A DNA stretch of 14,554 bases from positions 1-14,554 of the forward strand of contig CAZXMB010000077.1 in NCBI GenBank assembly GCA_964641715.1, read 5' to 3'. The stretch comes from CAZXMB01 sp964641715 (lineage in GTDB: Bacteria > Desulfobacterota > BSN033 > UBA1163). The position numbers were made by a program, and so were the translations under genes. Below are positions 1 through 5,718 of the stretch, piece after piece. Each line of letters opens with the position of its first letter. Position 1 is the first letter of the stretch. The notes beneath the pieces are model-generated. The model made no database searches. It saw only the letters and a list, made by a program, of their open reading frames with translations, and was not told the DNA's origin.

Positions 1-69
1 GAGGAGACCAGGAAGGGAGCCAGAGAAATGGCGATGAAGCAGAAAGAGCTCTTCCGCCTCGTCATTTAA
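1..69 (+). CDS. C-terminal tail of an unidentified plus-strand gene (partial)
   Basis: Frame 1 on the plus strand is open from the window edge and encodes 22 residues ending in KQKELFRLVI, then TAA. The peptide is charged and helix-like, and most codons end in G or C, as expected of real coding sequence. The family cannot be named from so little. The stop codon at 67-69 is formed by the first three bases of the inverted-repeat element that follows, so the original C-terminus may have been different before the element arrived. The gene would converge on the kinase gene at 168-785. The minus strand is also open here and could encode a signal-peptide-like start at 65, but it has no Shine-Dalgarno site, so the plus reading is preferred. 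Confidence 0.45.
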   Translation, partial: EETRKGAREMAMKQKELFRLVI

Positions 70-170
70 TACAAACGCATTATATCTTTTGTAGGGCAAC
101 CCTTCAGGGTTGCTTTAAGCAAGGCTAAAGCCTTGCGCTACATGTAAAACGATTTAATGCGTTTGTATTA
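67..170. repeat. Cloverleaf-like inverted-repeat element (REP/MITE-like) between convergent genes
   Basis: A perfect 16-bp inverted repeat (TAATACAAACGCATTA at 67-82, its complement at 155-170) encloses a second short stem (TGTAG 90-94 with CTACA 138-142). Inside this lie two hairpins, each with 7-bp arms and a 4-nt loop: GCAACCC/GGGTTGC at 96-113 and GCAAGGC/GCCTTGC at 119-136. The layout is that of a non-autonomous palindromic repeat such as a REP doublet or small MITE; no transposase is encoded. The tips begin with TAA on both strands and supply the stop codons of the two flanking convergent genes. The hairpins could also terminate transcription from both sides. Mobility is inferred from the shape; no target-site duplication is obvious. 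Confidence 0.75.
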
Positions 171-785
171 GTTAAAGATCCAGAGCTTTCTGAGGCGATT
201 GAACCGCTTGAGGAATGAAATTTCTTCAGGCGTCATCAGGGATGGAGAAACCCTCTCTTTCAATTTCAGGTATCCCCCATCATCCACCCACCGGAGCAGT
301 GGGAAAAGAGTCCGTCTCAGAACCCCTTTCTCTTTAAAGGAAAAACTGCTGTTGAAGTCGATCAAAAAAGGCTCCCCTTTTTCGGAAAGGAGGATATTCC
401 CCTTATGTCTCAAATCCATATGGACCACTCCTCTGCGATGAATCTCCCTGAGCACCCTTTCCAATCCCGAGAAGAAAGAAGGAGGAAGGGGCTCTTCCCT
501 CTGGATGGACCTTCCAGGAATGAACTCCATGGCAAAGGCAAATCGGTCAATTCGCTCGATCGGCCGGGGAACACCCCTGATCCCGCTGAGCCGGGAATAG
601 ATCTTCCATTCCTTTTGAATCAACCAGAGTCCCAGTGTCCACCGCAAGAAAAAATTCTTTCTTCGAACATCCTTGACCATCAGGGTCTGTCCTTCCGTCT
701 CCACTTTATACAGGTCAGGCTTTCCGGAGCCTCCCTTAACCAGGGAAATAGAATTCTTCTCAAGATCTTTCCGATTCATCTGCAT
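168..785 (-). CDS. LPS kinase-like protein (WaaP/InaA/RIO-type fold)
   Basis: A 205-residue protein with the core of a small protein-kinase-like fold. K38 in LMVKD is the likely ATP-binding lysine and E59 in QKEW the helix-C partner. MEFIPGRSI forms the hinge. The catalytic loop is VHMDLRHKGN (D124, N130) and the metal-binding DFN is at D143. The length and the compact lobe fit the family that includes the LPS core heptose kinase WaaP and Kdo kinases, which phosphorylate inner-core sugars at the cytoplasmic membrane; the substrate here is inferred. Being at the end of a glycan-modification cluster supports an envelope role. The start is uncertain: ATGs at 785 and 779 and a TTG at 821 all lack a clear Shine-Dalgarno site. 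The TAA stop lies in the tip of the inverted-repeat element, so the last residues may have been altered by it. Confidence 0.8.
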   Translation of the reverse strand: MQMNRKDLEKNSISLVKGGSGKPDLYKVETEGQTLMVKDVRRKNFFLRWTLGLWLIQKEWKIYSRLSGIRGVPRPIERIDRFAFAMEFIPGRSIQREEPLPPSFFSGLERVLREIHRRGVVHMDLRHKGNILLSEKGEPFLIDFNSSFSFKEKGVLRRTLFPLLRWVDDGGYLKLKERVSPSLMTPEEISFLKRFNRLRKLWIFN

Positions 786-918
786 AGAATATAAAGGGCC
801 AAGGTTTGAGGGCAGGGGCAAAGAGGCCGGTTTTGTTAATGGATTAGGTCATGGGTCTTAAAGATTTTACTTTACCCCTTCACTTTGCCCAAACTGGCTT
901 CTTATCCCTATCCTTAAC

Positions 919-1443
919 CTAAAAAATACTCCCCCAAAAAGGTCTGCTCAAGATCAATACGATGCCCGCAATAACAATCAGCAATATTCCTTCCTCACTG
1001 TTCTCCACAAAATTCTTGAATTGCCAGTGAACCTTCTCCTTTGAGTAGGACGACCATCGGGGAATATAATCCGGGACCTTCTGGTCGTAATCCTCAAATT
1101 GGGCCCCAAAGATTCTCTTCAGCCGGTCCCCTTCCACCCTCTTTTTATAGGGGATATAGTGAAAGCAGAACATCAGTGTGGAGGCCGCCAGCAGGTAGAT
1201 ATTATCTCCGAGGATGCAGAAGCCTGTGGTGATCAGGATGCTTCCGATGTAGAGCGGATTCTTCACATAGCCATAGGGGCCGCTGACCGTCAGGACCTCA
1301 TTTTTCTGCAGGTGGCCTGCGGCCCAGATGCGTATCCACTCTCCGATGAGGATCAGAATGATCCCGATCAATATCCCCGGCATGCGGGGTTTGGCAAAGA
1401 GGACTAAAAGGACAGCTCCAATAAACAGCGGGATTCTTCTCAT
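919..1443 (-). CDS. Isoprenylcysteine carboxyl methyltransferase-like membrane protein (copy 1)
   Basis: A 174-residue integral membrane protein. It shows the ICMT/PEMT signature GPYGYVKNPLYIG at about residues 55-67, followed by a hydrophobic span and the second conserved part EGDRLKRIFG...DYDQKVPDYIP (about 104-128). In this family these bind S-adenosylmethionine and place the methyl acceptor at the membrane. Hydrophobic spans lie near residues 5-16, 22-40, 65-98 and 152-166; the last is an extra C-terminal helix. Bacterial members methylate lipids or lipid-like acceptors, mostly unknown, so the substrate cannot be given. ATG 1443 is chosen because the homologous region starts there and AGAGAG precedes it; a GTG at 1473 would add ten charged residues. 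It is a paralogue of the gene at 11572-12129, and the pair brackets the glycan cluster. Confidence 0.85.
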   Translation of the reverse strand: MRRIPLFIGAVLLVLFAKPRMPGILIGIILILIGEWIRIWAAGHLQKNEVLTVSGPYGYVKNPLYIGSILITTGFCILGDNIYLLAASTLMFCFHYIPYKKRVEGDRLKRIFGAQFEDYDQKVPDYIPRWSSYSKEKVHWQFKNFVENSEEGILLIVIAGIVLILSRPFWGSIF

Positions 1444-1469
1444 CTTTTTCTCTCTTTCCACCTCACCTC

Positions 1470-1541
1470 TCACCCGGCGATCAATGAGGACTTCTCCTTC
1501 CTTTTATAAATGAGAGGAAGGTTTCTGAAGCAGAATTTCAT
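1470..1541 (-). pseudogene. Probable remnant of a LAB_N gene behind the first GT2
   Basis: A 23-codon reading frame starts in an ATGA overlap with the stop of the upstream GT2 gene and is preceded by AGAGAGG within that gene. After a short start (MKFCF) it reads RNLPLIYKRKEKSS. The intact LAB_N protein at 5349-5717 ends with RNLYFIYKKKFSS, so RNL, IYK, K and SS coincide, in the equivalent location directly behind a GT2. The simplest reading is an internal deletion of a LAB_N gene that removed about 95 codons and left only the beginning and the conserved C-terminal tail. The match is short, so chance cannot be excluded. The downstream methyltransferase gene begins only 26 bp further on. Confidence 0.5.
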
Positions 1542-2266
1542 ATCCTCTCTTCAATGTCGTATTGGATGTGGCGTTGCTTCATCCATCTCACCCCTAAGAG
1601 ATCGACGAAGGACCGCCACGCCCGGTTCCGAATATTATACTTCGACTTTCCAAACCTTCTGGGCCGATGGGAAACCGGAACTTCAATGATCCGGTAACCC
1701 TGCATCCTCACTAGGGTGGAAAGAAACCGATGCATTCCGTTAAAGGCAGGAAGCTCCCTGATGCACTCCCTCTTGAAGGCTCGAAGGGTACAGGCACTAT
1801 CCTTGATCTCATCTCCGCTCAGGCGGTTGCGGATCGCATTGGCAATCTTTGAAGAGATCCTCTTGAGCCATGGGTCCTCCCGTTTAATCCTCCATCCGGT
1901 GGCCATATCATACCGGTCCAGATATTCCAGTAATTTTGGTATGTCAGCAGGATCATTCTGGAGATCCGAATCCAAAGTGACGATCTTCTCTCCCCGGACC
2001 TCGCGCATTCCCGCCCATAGGGCCGTGCTTAAACCTCGATTTTCCTTGAAACGGAGGATCCGAAGAGAAGGATGCAGGGAAGCCATCTCTCTCAGAATCC
2101 TTCGGCTTTCGTCTGTGCTCCCATCATCCACGAAGACAATTTCGTAAGCACATCTGAGGCGGCCTAACACCTCCACCAGCGTGGGAATAAGGATGGGGAG
2201 GTTTTCCTCTTCGTTATAGACAGGAACCACCACTGATATTTCAACGGATCGAGCAGGATTCATCAT
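1538..2266 (-). CDS. GT2 family polyprenyl-phosphate sugar synthase (DPM1/ArnC-like, copy 1)
   Basis: A 242-residue GT-A glycosyltransferase. It starts with the nucleotide-binding strand ISVVVPVYNEEENLPILI, followed by VFVDDGSTD (D47-D48) and the metal-binding LDSDLQNDP (D99/D101). TGWRIKREDPWLK and the C-terminal RRFGKSKY match the dolichol- and undecaprenyl-phosphate sugar synthase group. The protein lacks the two C-terminal membrane helices of ArnC, so it should act on the cytoplasmic membrane face as a peripheral enzyme, transferring a sugar from a nucleotide donor to undecaprenyl phosphate. The sugar is unknown. It is a close paralogue of the gene at 5719-6444 (same RHIxYDIEERI end). It follows a GT39 gene after 173 bp of repeat-rich sequence, and its own LAB_N partner seems to be lost. 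ATG 2266 has only a weak ribosome site (GATGAG); ATG 2263 is equally possible. Confidence 0.9.
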   Translation of the reverse strand: MMNPARSVEISVVVPVYNEEENLPILIPTLVEVLGRLRCAYEIVFVDDGSTDESRRILREMASLHPSLRILRFKENRGLSTALWAGMREVRGEKIVTLDSDLQNDPADIPKLLEYLDRYDMATGWRIKREDPWLKRISSKIANAIRNRLSGDEIKDSACTLRAFKRECIRELPAFNGMHRFLSTLVRMQGYRIIEVPVSHRPRRFGKSKYNIRNRAWRSFVDLLGVRWMKQRHIQYDIEERI

Positions 2267-2301
2267 TCATCTCATCAACAACCAACGTCAGCCATGAAAC
2301 T

Positions 2302-2435
2302 CCAATAACCAAATCCCCTGCCTGCGGCAGGCAGGCAAGCTCCAAATAATCCCCAATCACCGGCTCTTCCTTTATTTCGGTTATTGGTAATTGGAATTTG
2401 TTTGATGATTGGTGTTTGATGTTTGGTTATTCCCC
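2302..2435. repeat. Intergenic repeat region with nested inverted repeats
   Basis: The 173 bp between the GT39 and GT2 genes contain no gene but are dense in repeats. AATAACCAAA at 2304-2313 is inverted at 2422-2431, and CCAATAACC at 2302-2310 is inverted at 2379-2387. The right half is a degenerate run of TTGG-rich units (GGTTATTGG, TAATTGG, GATTGGTG, TTTGGTTATT). A GC-rich palindrome sits inside at 2317-2335. The composition is unlike the flanking genes and suggests an inserted dispersed repeat rather than a promoter, although a promoter for the downstream GT2 cannot be ruled out. Confidence 0.5.
2317..2335. repeat. Perfect 9-bp-arm GC-rich palindrome
   Basis: CCTGCCTGCGGCAGGCAGG has two perfect 9-bp arms around a single G. 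It lies downstream of the GT39 stop at 2440 and could form a strong hairpin in the transcript. No T-tract follows on either strand, so it is not a canonical intrinsic terminator. Attenuation of the downstream GT2 and methyltransferase, or a dispersed palindromic repeat, are both possible. Confidence 0.6.
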
Positions 2436-2439
2436 GATA

Positions 2440-3876
2440 TTACCTATTCGAAATCAGCACAATATCATCGCCGCCCACATTCCTTCGGGCGATTAACTGG
2501 ACCTTCGGTCTACCTTCCAGCGTCTGAAATTGAGAAAAATTCCTGAATTTGAGAAGGCAGAAGACCCTTTCCCGGGAGTTCAGGAAACTGAAAAGCTCTT
2601 CACTCTTCTCTAACTCCAAAATGGGGACAATCCCCGTATAAAAATTGTAAGGGCCGGTACCAAAATCGCCATAGAGTCCCAATTTCTCCCCGGGTTGAAT
2701 CCGTGAGGTAACTTCCTGACAGATGAACCGGGCTGATTTATATGGGTTTACCAGCGGGAAAACAGTCCTCAATGTATAAAAGAATCCGCCTGCCACCATT
2801 CCCGCAAGGAGAAAGAAGATGGCGACACGATACCTGAAACGGTTAAGAACAAATAGAATAAGGCTCCCTCCCACCAATAGAAAGGCAATGGGGAGGCTGA
2901 AGGGTAAATGAGAAGGGAACTTCATTGAAATTACCCAGGGGATTGCGGCCCCCGATATTAAAGCCAGACTCATAAACCCGTAGAGTGGAAAGGTGAGCCA
3001 TTCATGATGAAAGGATTCAAAGGAGTGAGAGATAAAATCATCCCAGAGTTTTCCAACCATCAGGGAGACTGCCGGAAAGAGGGGCAGAAGGTAGATCCCC
3101 CGTTTCCCTTTGGAAAGCGAGAAGAATATAAAAATAACAATGAACCATACCAATAGGAAAAGGGACTCTTTCCTACTTTTAACCATTTCTTTAGAGAGAC
3201 CATAGGCAATTGCTCCGGGCAGGAAAATGACCCAGGGCAGAAANNNNNNNNNNNNNNNNNNNNNNNNNNNNNNNNNNNNNNNNNNNNNNNNNNNNNNNNN
3301 NNNNNNNNNNNNNNNNNNNNNNNNNNNNNNNNNNNNNNNNNNNCCGTAGATGGAGGAACTTCCCCTCTCCCCCTCTCCGGGTTTAATTCTATACCATCGA
3401 AGAAAACATAATAGGGATAGGGTGGTAAAGAAGGTAAGGGTCGTATCGATATTGGCCCGTGTTGAAAGATAGGCGAATTCAATGCCGGTCGCAAGAATGA
3501 ATCCGGAGAGGAATCCTCCCCGGGATGAAAAGAGATGTTTACCTAAAACGAAAGTAAGCAGAACAGTTAGCGTCCCAAAAAGGGCAGAGGGAAATCTCGC
3601 CGAGAACGAGGTGAATCCCTGCCAGAGAAAGGACGAAAAGGCGATGAACCAGAAAAAGAGGGGTGGTTTATCCGTGTAAATCCTCCCATTGAAATGCATC
3701 AAAACCCAATCCCCTCCGTGGACCATCTCTCTGGCTACCTGAGCATAACGGGGTTCATCCGGATTCCAGAGATCCCATCGATTAAGGTTAAAAAAGAAAA
3801 GCATGAAACAAAAGGCCACTAAAATAGCCATTTGAGCCCATTTCTGCGGGTAGATTCTTAAAAGTCTTTGATTCAA
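2440..3876 (-). CDS. GT39 (ArnT/PMT-type) membrane glycosyltransferase, interrupted by an assembly gap
   Basis: A GT-C fold membrane glycosyltransferase that uses a polyprenyl-phosphate sugar donor on the periplasmic side. After the first membrane helix come the acidic pair in WNPDEPRYA (D40-E41), the donor-site motif DKPPLFFW (69-76) and several helices. Past the gap follow LPWVIFLP, the helix-loop FSLSKGKRGIYLLPLFP and a small periplasmic C-terminal domain. The 100 Ns lie inside the gene: both halves happen to stay in frame (478 codons as written). Alignment with the two neighbouring GT39 proteins says about 99-106 residues are missing, including the TKGP segment, rather than the 34 implied. 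The start is TTG: it has GGAGG four bases upstream (3881-3885) and provides a full first helix with basic residues, while the next ATG (3831) would cut that helix short. The acceptor is unknown, possibly lipid A. Confidence 0.88.
   Translation of the reverse strand: MNQRLLRIYPQKWAQMAILVAFCFMLFFFNLNRWDLWNPDEPRYAQVAREMVHGGDWVLMHFNGRIYTDKPPLFFWFIAFSSFLWQGFTSFSARFPSALFGTLTVLLTFVLGKHLFSSRGGFLSGFILATGIEFAYLSTRANIDTTLTFFTTLSLLCFLRWYRIKPGEGERGSSSIYXXXXXXXXXXXXXXXXXXXXXXXXXXXXXXXXXXFLPWVIFLPGAIAYGLSKEMVKSRKESLFLLVWFIVIFIFFSLSKGKRGIYLLPLFPAVSLMVGKLWDDFISHSFESFHHEWLTFPLYGFMSLALISGAAIPWVISMKFPSHLPFSLPIAFLLVGGSLILFVLNRFRYRVAIFFLLAGMVAGGFFYTLRTVFPLVNPYKSARFICQEVTSRIQPGEKLGLYGDFGTGPYNFYTGIVPILELEKSEELFSFLNSRERVFCLLKFRNFSQFQTLEGRPKVQLIARRNVGGDDIVLISNR
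3244..3343. other. Assembly gap of 100 Ns inside a GT39 gene
   Basis: Exactly 100 Ns, the usual placeholder for a gap of unknown size. The GT39 copies at 3947-5347 and 9715-11319 indicate that about 300-320 bp of coding sequence should lie here. The right flank on the plus strand is a low-complexity tract of C and T (from about 3360), encoding GEGERGSSS in a loop where the paralogues have unrelated residues. Such a tract, or the three related GT39 genes, may have broken the assembly. Confidence 0.97.
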
Positions 3877-3880
3877 TCTT

Positions 3881-3885
3881 CCTCC
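3881..3885 (-). promoter_or_regulatory. Shine-Dalgarno site supporting a TTG start
   Basis: GGAGG on the minus strand, four bases before TTG at 3876. It decides the start of the gapped GT39 gene, because the first ATG in frame lies 15 codons later with no comparable site. Confidence 0.65.
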
Positions 3886-3946
3886 ATCTTTGATGTGTTT
3901 TATCGTTTCCCCACTTTATTGAACAATCGTATCCTTCCCAAGTCTT

Positions 3947-5347
3947 TTATGAGGGACAGAGTAAAACTAATTTCCCTTTCTTATAGTGAAATTCTTGAAT
4001 AAAGACCATGGATGGATGTCTCTGAATTCGAACCTCCTCATATTTTTCTTTCGGCATCAGCACCAATGTTTGCCCCTTTCTCTTCAGGAGTTCCAAAAAA
4101 TTTTCGGTATCTTTCAGGATCGGAAGGGGAGTGATCGGGTCCAGATAAAAATTGACCTCCTCAATTGTACTTGAATCCAATTGAAATCCGAATAATTTGG
4201 ATTCTTTTAATAAAGGTTTGAGCTCACCCACCAGAACCATCCCGGGCGAATAAGTACGATCCCTTTGGATCCAGTAGTATTCTCGGAGATGCCAGATAGA
4301 GACCACCAAAAAAATAGGAATTAGAAAATATAACATTTTCTTTTGCCATCTCCCTCCAATCATCAGGGCTAATGGCGGGAGGGCTGGAAGGAGGTATCGG
4401 GAGGTTCGATATTTAAATAAGGTAAGAAGGATAAAAAGAGTAATAAACCAAATGAGTAAAAAGGGCTCTCCCGGAGGGCCCCCTTTCATTTTCTGTTTCC
4501 AAAAATAAATAAATAAAAAAGGGATTAGAATAGACCAGGGGGCAAACTCGAGCCAGATTCGAATAAAGTAAAAGTAAACTGGAGCAGTGCGGGTTAGAAT
4601 TTCATTGTTCTTTACTAAATCAATGCTTCTCCCCAATCCAACACGATAGATGAAAAGAAAGACCCAGGTCAGGACGGTCAGCCCCAAAATGAGATAACCC
4701 CAAAAAAAGTCTTTACTTACCCATTGATTCCACTTTTTTTCCTTGACGAGAAAGATGGCCATGATGAGAAGTGGAATAGACAACCCAAAAGGGCCTTTGG
4801 TTAATGTCCCGAGGCCAATAAAAAAGAAGGAGAGTGCATAAAAGAGAGAGCGCCTCTTCCCGGAGCCCTCGTATCCACTGAAAAAAAAGTAAAGGGATAG
4901 AAGGATGAAGAGGCATAGGATCATGTCCGTCTTGGCCAATCTCGACTGAAAAAAATACTGATAGCTGGAGAGGAGGGCTCCTCCTGCAATAAGACCGGAT
5001 TGAATTGAACCATAGATCTGTCTCCCCCAAAGAAAAAGGATGATGACACCGATCCAGGCAGAAAGGGCAGACGGCAATCTGGCGAGTAAGGGGGTCACCG
5101 AGCCATGGATCGAGGAGGGAATAGCAATGAGCCAGAAGACCAGAGGAGGTTTATCTATGAAGATTTCTCCATTCAGGTGGGGAACCACCCACTCCCTGGA
5201 TCGGATCATCTCCCTGGCTATTTCTGCATATCGGAGATAACCGTGATTTTCAAGGCTTCTGCCCCAGAGGTTGAAGAAGAGAATGAGACCACTCGCAAGG
5301 ATGAAACCCCCGGTGATCCACCCCTCCATCTGCTTTTGTCCAATCAA
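3947..5347 (-). CDS. GT39-family membrane glycosyltransferase with a degenerate Asp-Glu motif
   Basis: A 466-residue polytopic protein of the ArnT/PMT type. It has a first helix at about residues 10-27, DKPPLVFW at 65-72, the TKGPFGLSIPL helix in the middle, LLTLFKYRTSRYLLPALPP and a short C-terminal periplasmic domain. In the first periplasmic loop, where the two paralogues carry Asp-Glu before xRYA, this protein reads SLENHGYLRYA, so the pair is replaced by G36-Y37. The aspartate of this motif is considered catalytic in ArnT and in protein mannosyltransferases. The protein may be inactive or regulatory, or use E33 instead. The start is TTG 5347, with GAGG eight bases upstream and only one base after the LAB_N stop, which suggests translational coupling; ATG 5329 is the alternative. 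It is about 70 residues shorter than the 534-residue paralogue, mainly at the C-terminal end. Confidence 0.88.
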   Translation of the reverse strand: MIGQKQMEGWITGGFILASGLILFFNLWGRSLENHGYLRYAEIAREMIRSREWVVPHLNGEIFIDKPPLVFWLIAIPSSIHGSVTPLLARLPSALSAWIGVIILFLWGRQIYGSIQSGLIAGGALLSSYQYFFQSRLAKTDMILCLFILLSLYFFFSGYEGSGKRRSLFYALSFFFIGLGTLTKGPFGLSIPLLIMAIFLVKEKKWNQWVSKDFFWGYLILGLTVLTWVFLFIYRVGLGRSIDLVKNNEILTRTAPVYFYFIRIWLEFAPWSILIPFLFIYFWKQKMKGGPPGEPFLLIWFITLFILLTLFKYRTSRYLLPALPPLALMIGGRWQKKMLYFLIPIFLVVSIWHLREYYWIQRDRTYSPGMVLVGELKPLLKESKLFGFQLDSSTIEEVNFYLDPITPLPILKDTENFLELLKRKGQTLVLMPKEKYEEVRIQRHPSMVFIQEFHYKKGKLVLLCPS

Positions 5348-5348
5348 A

Positions 5349-5717
5349 CTATTTTCCTCTTAAAGGGTGATGGGAATTGAGTTCTGAACTGAACTTCTTC
5401 TTATAAATAAAGTAGAGGTTCCGAGTATAGATAATAGGATTGAGAAGATAAGCGGCGATAAAGACCGGATCCATCTGCCGAATGGCATAGGCCAGAAGGA
5501 TCAATCCCCCTCCCAAGCTGAAATACCAGAAGGCGATCGGGATGACACTCTCCTTTCTTTTTTCAGAGGCAATCCATTGAACGACAAACCTCATGGTAAA
5601 CATCGCTTGACCGATGAACCCAAAGAGGACCCAGAAGTCCAGTTGAAATCTCGGATACCTGACCGATAGGTCATGAAAGAAATCCGTTACGAAGCCAAAT
5701 AAGGAAAGCAATTCCAT
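5349..5717 (-). CDS. LAB_N (lipid A biosynthesis N-terminal domain) small membrane protein
   Basis: A 122-residue protein matching the LAB_N domain, known as an N-terminal extension of some LpxB proteins and as a stand-alone protein beside GT2 and GT39 genes. Visible marks are FWVLFGFIGQAMF with RFVVQW (29-48), FWYFSLGGG (63-71) and the C-terminal NPIIYTRNLYFIYKKK (93-108). About three membrane helices with basic ends are expected. Its biochemical role is not established. Its place between a polyprenyl-phosphate sugar synthase and its transferase suggests moving or presenting the lipid-linked sugar, as ArnE/ArnF do. ATG 5717 is chosen over ATG 5741 because AGAGAGG lies upstream of it, inside the end of the GT2 gene, whose TAA stop is one base away. 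Only one base separates this gene's stop from the next start. Confidence 0.88.
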   Translation of the reverse strand: MELLSLFGFVTDFFHDLSVRYPRFQLDFWVLFGFIGQAMFTMRFVVQWIASEKRKESVIPIAFWYFSLGGGLILLAYAIRQMDPVFIAAYLLNPIIYTRNLYFIYKKKFSSELNSHHPLRGK

Positions 5718-5718
5718 T

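Noticed and set aside
1..65. Minus-strand start at 65 giving a signal-peptide-like beginning (MTRRKSSFCFIAISLAPFLV)
   Set aside because: There is no Shine-Dalgarno site before it, and the plus strand has a G/C-ending codon pattern and a clean stop at the element tip. Cannot be fully excluded because only 65 bases are visible.
405..794. Long plus-strand open frames opposite the kinase and other genes
   Set aside because: They are mirror frames of clearly conserved minus-strand proteins, without ribosome sites or recognisable domains.
1444..1500. GTG 1473, or even ATT 1485 after AAGGAG, as start of the first methyltransferase-like gene
   Set aside because: The added residues are charged and unlike the family; ATG 1443 starts at the first helix. 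The strong AAGGAG here more likely is left over from the LAB_N relic region.
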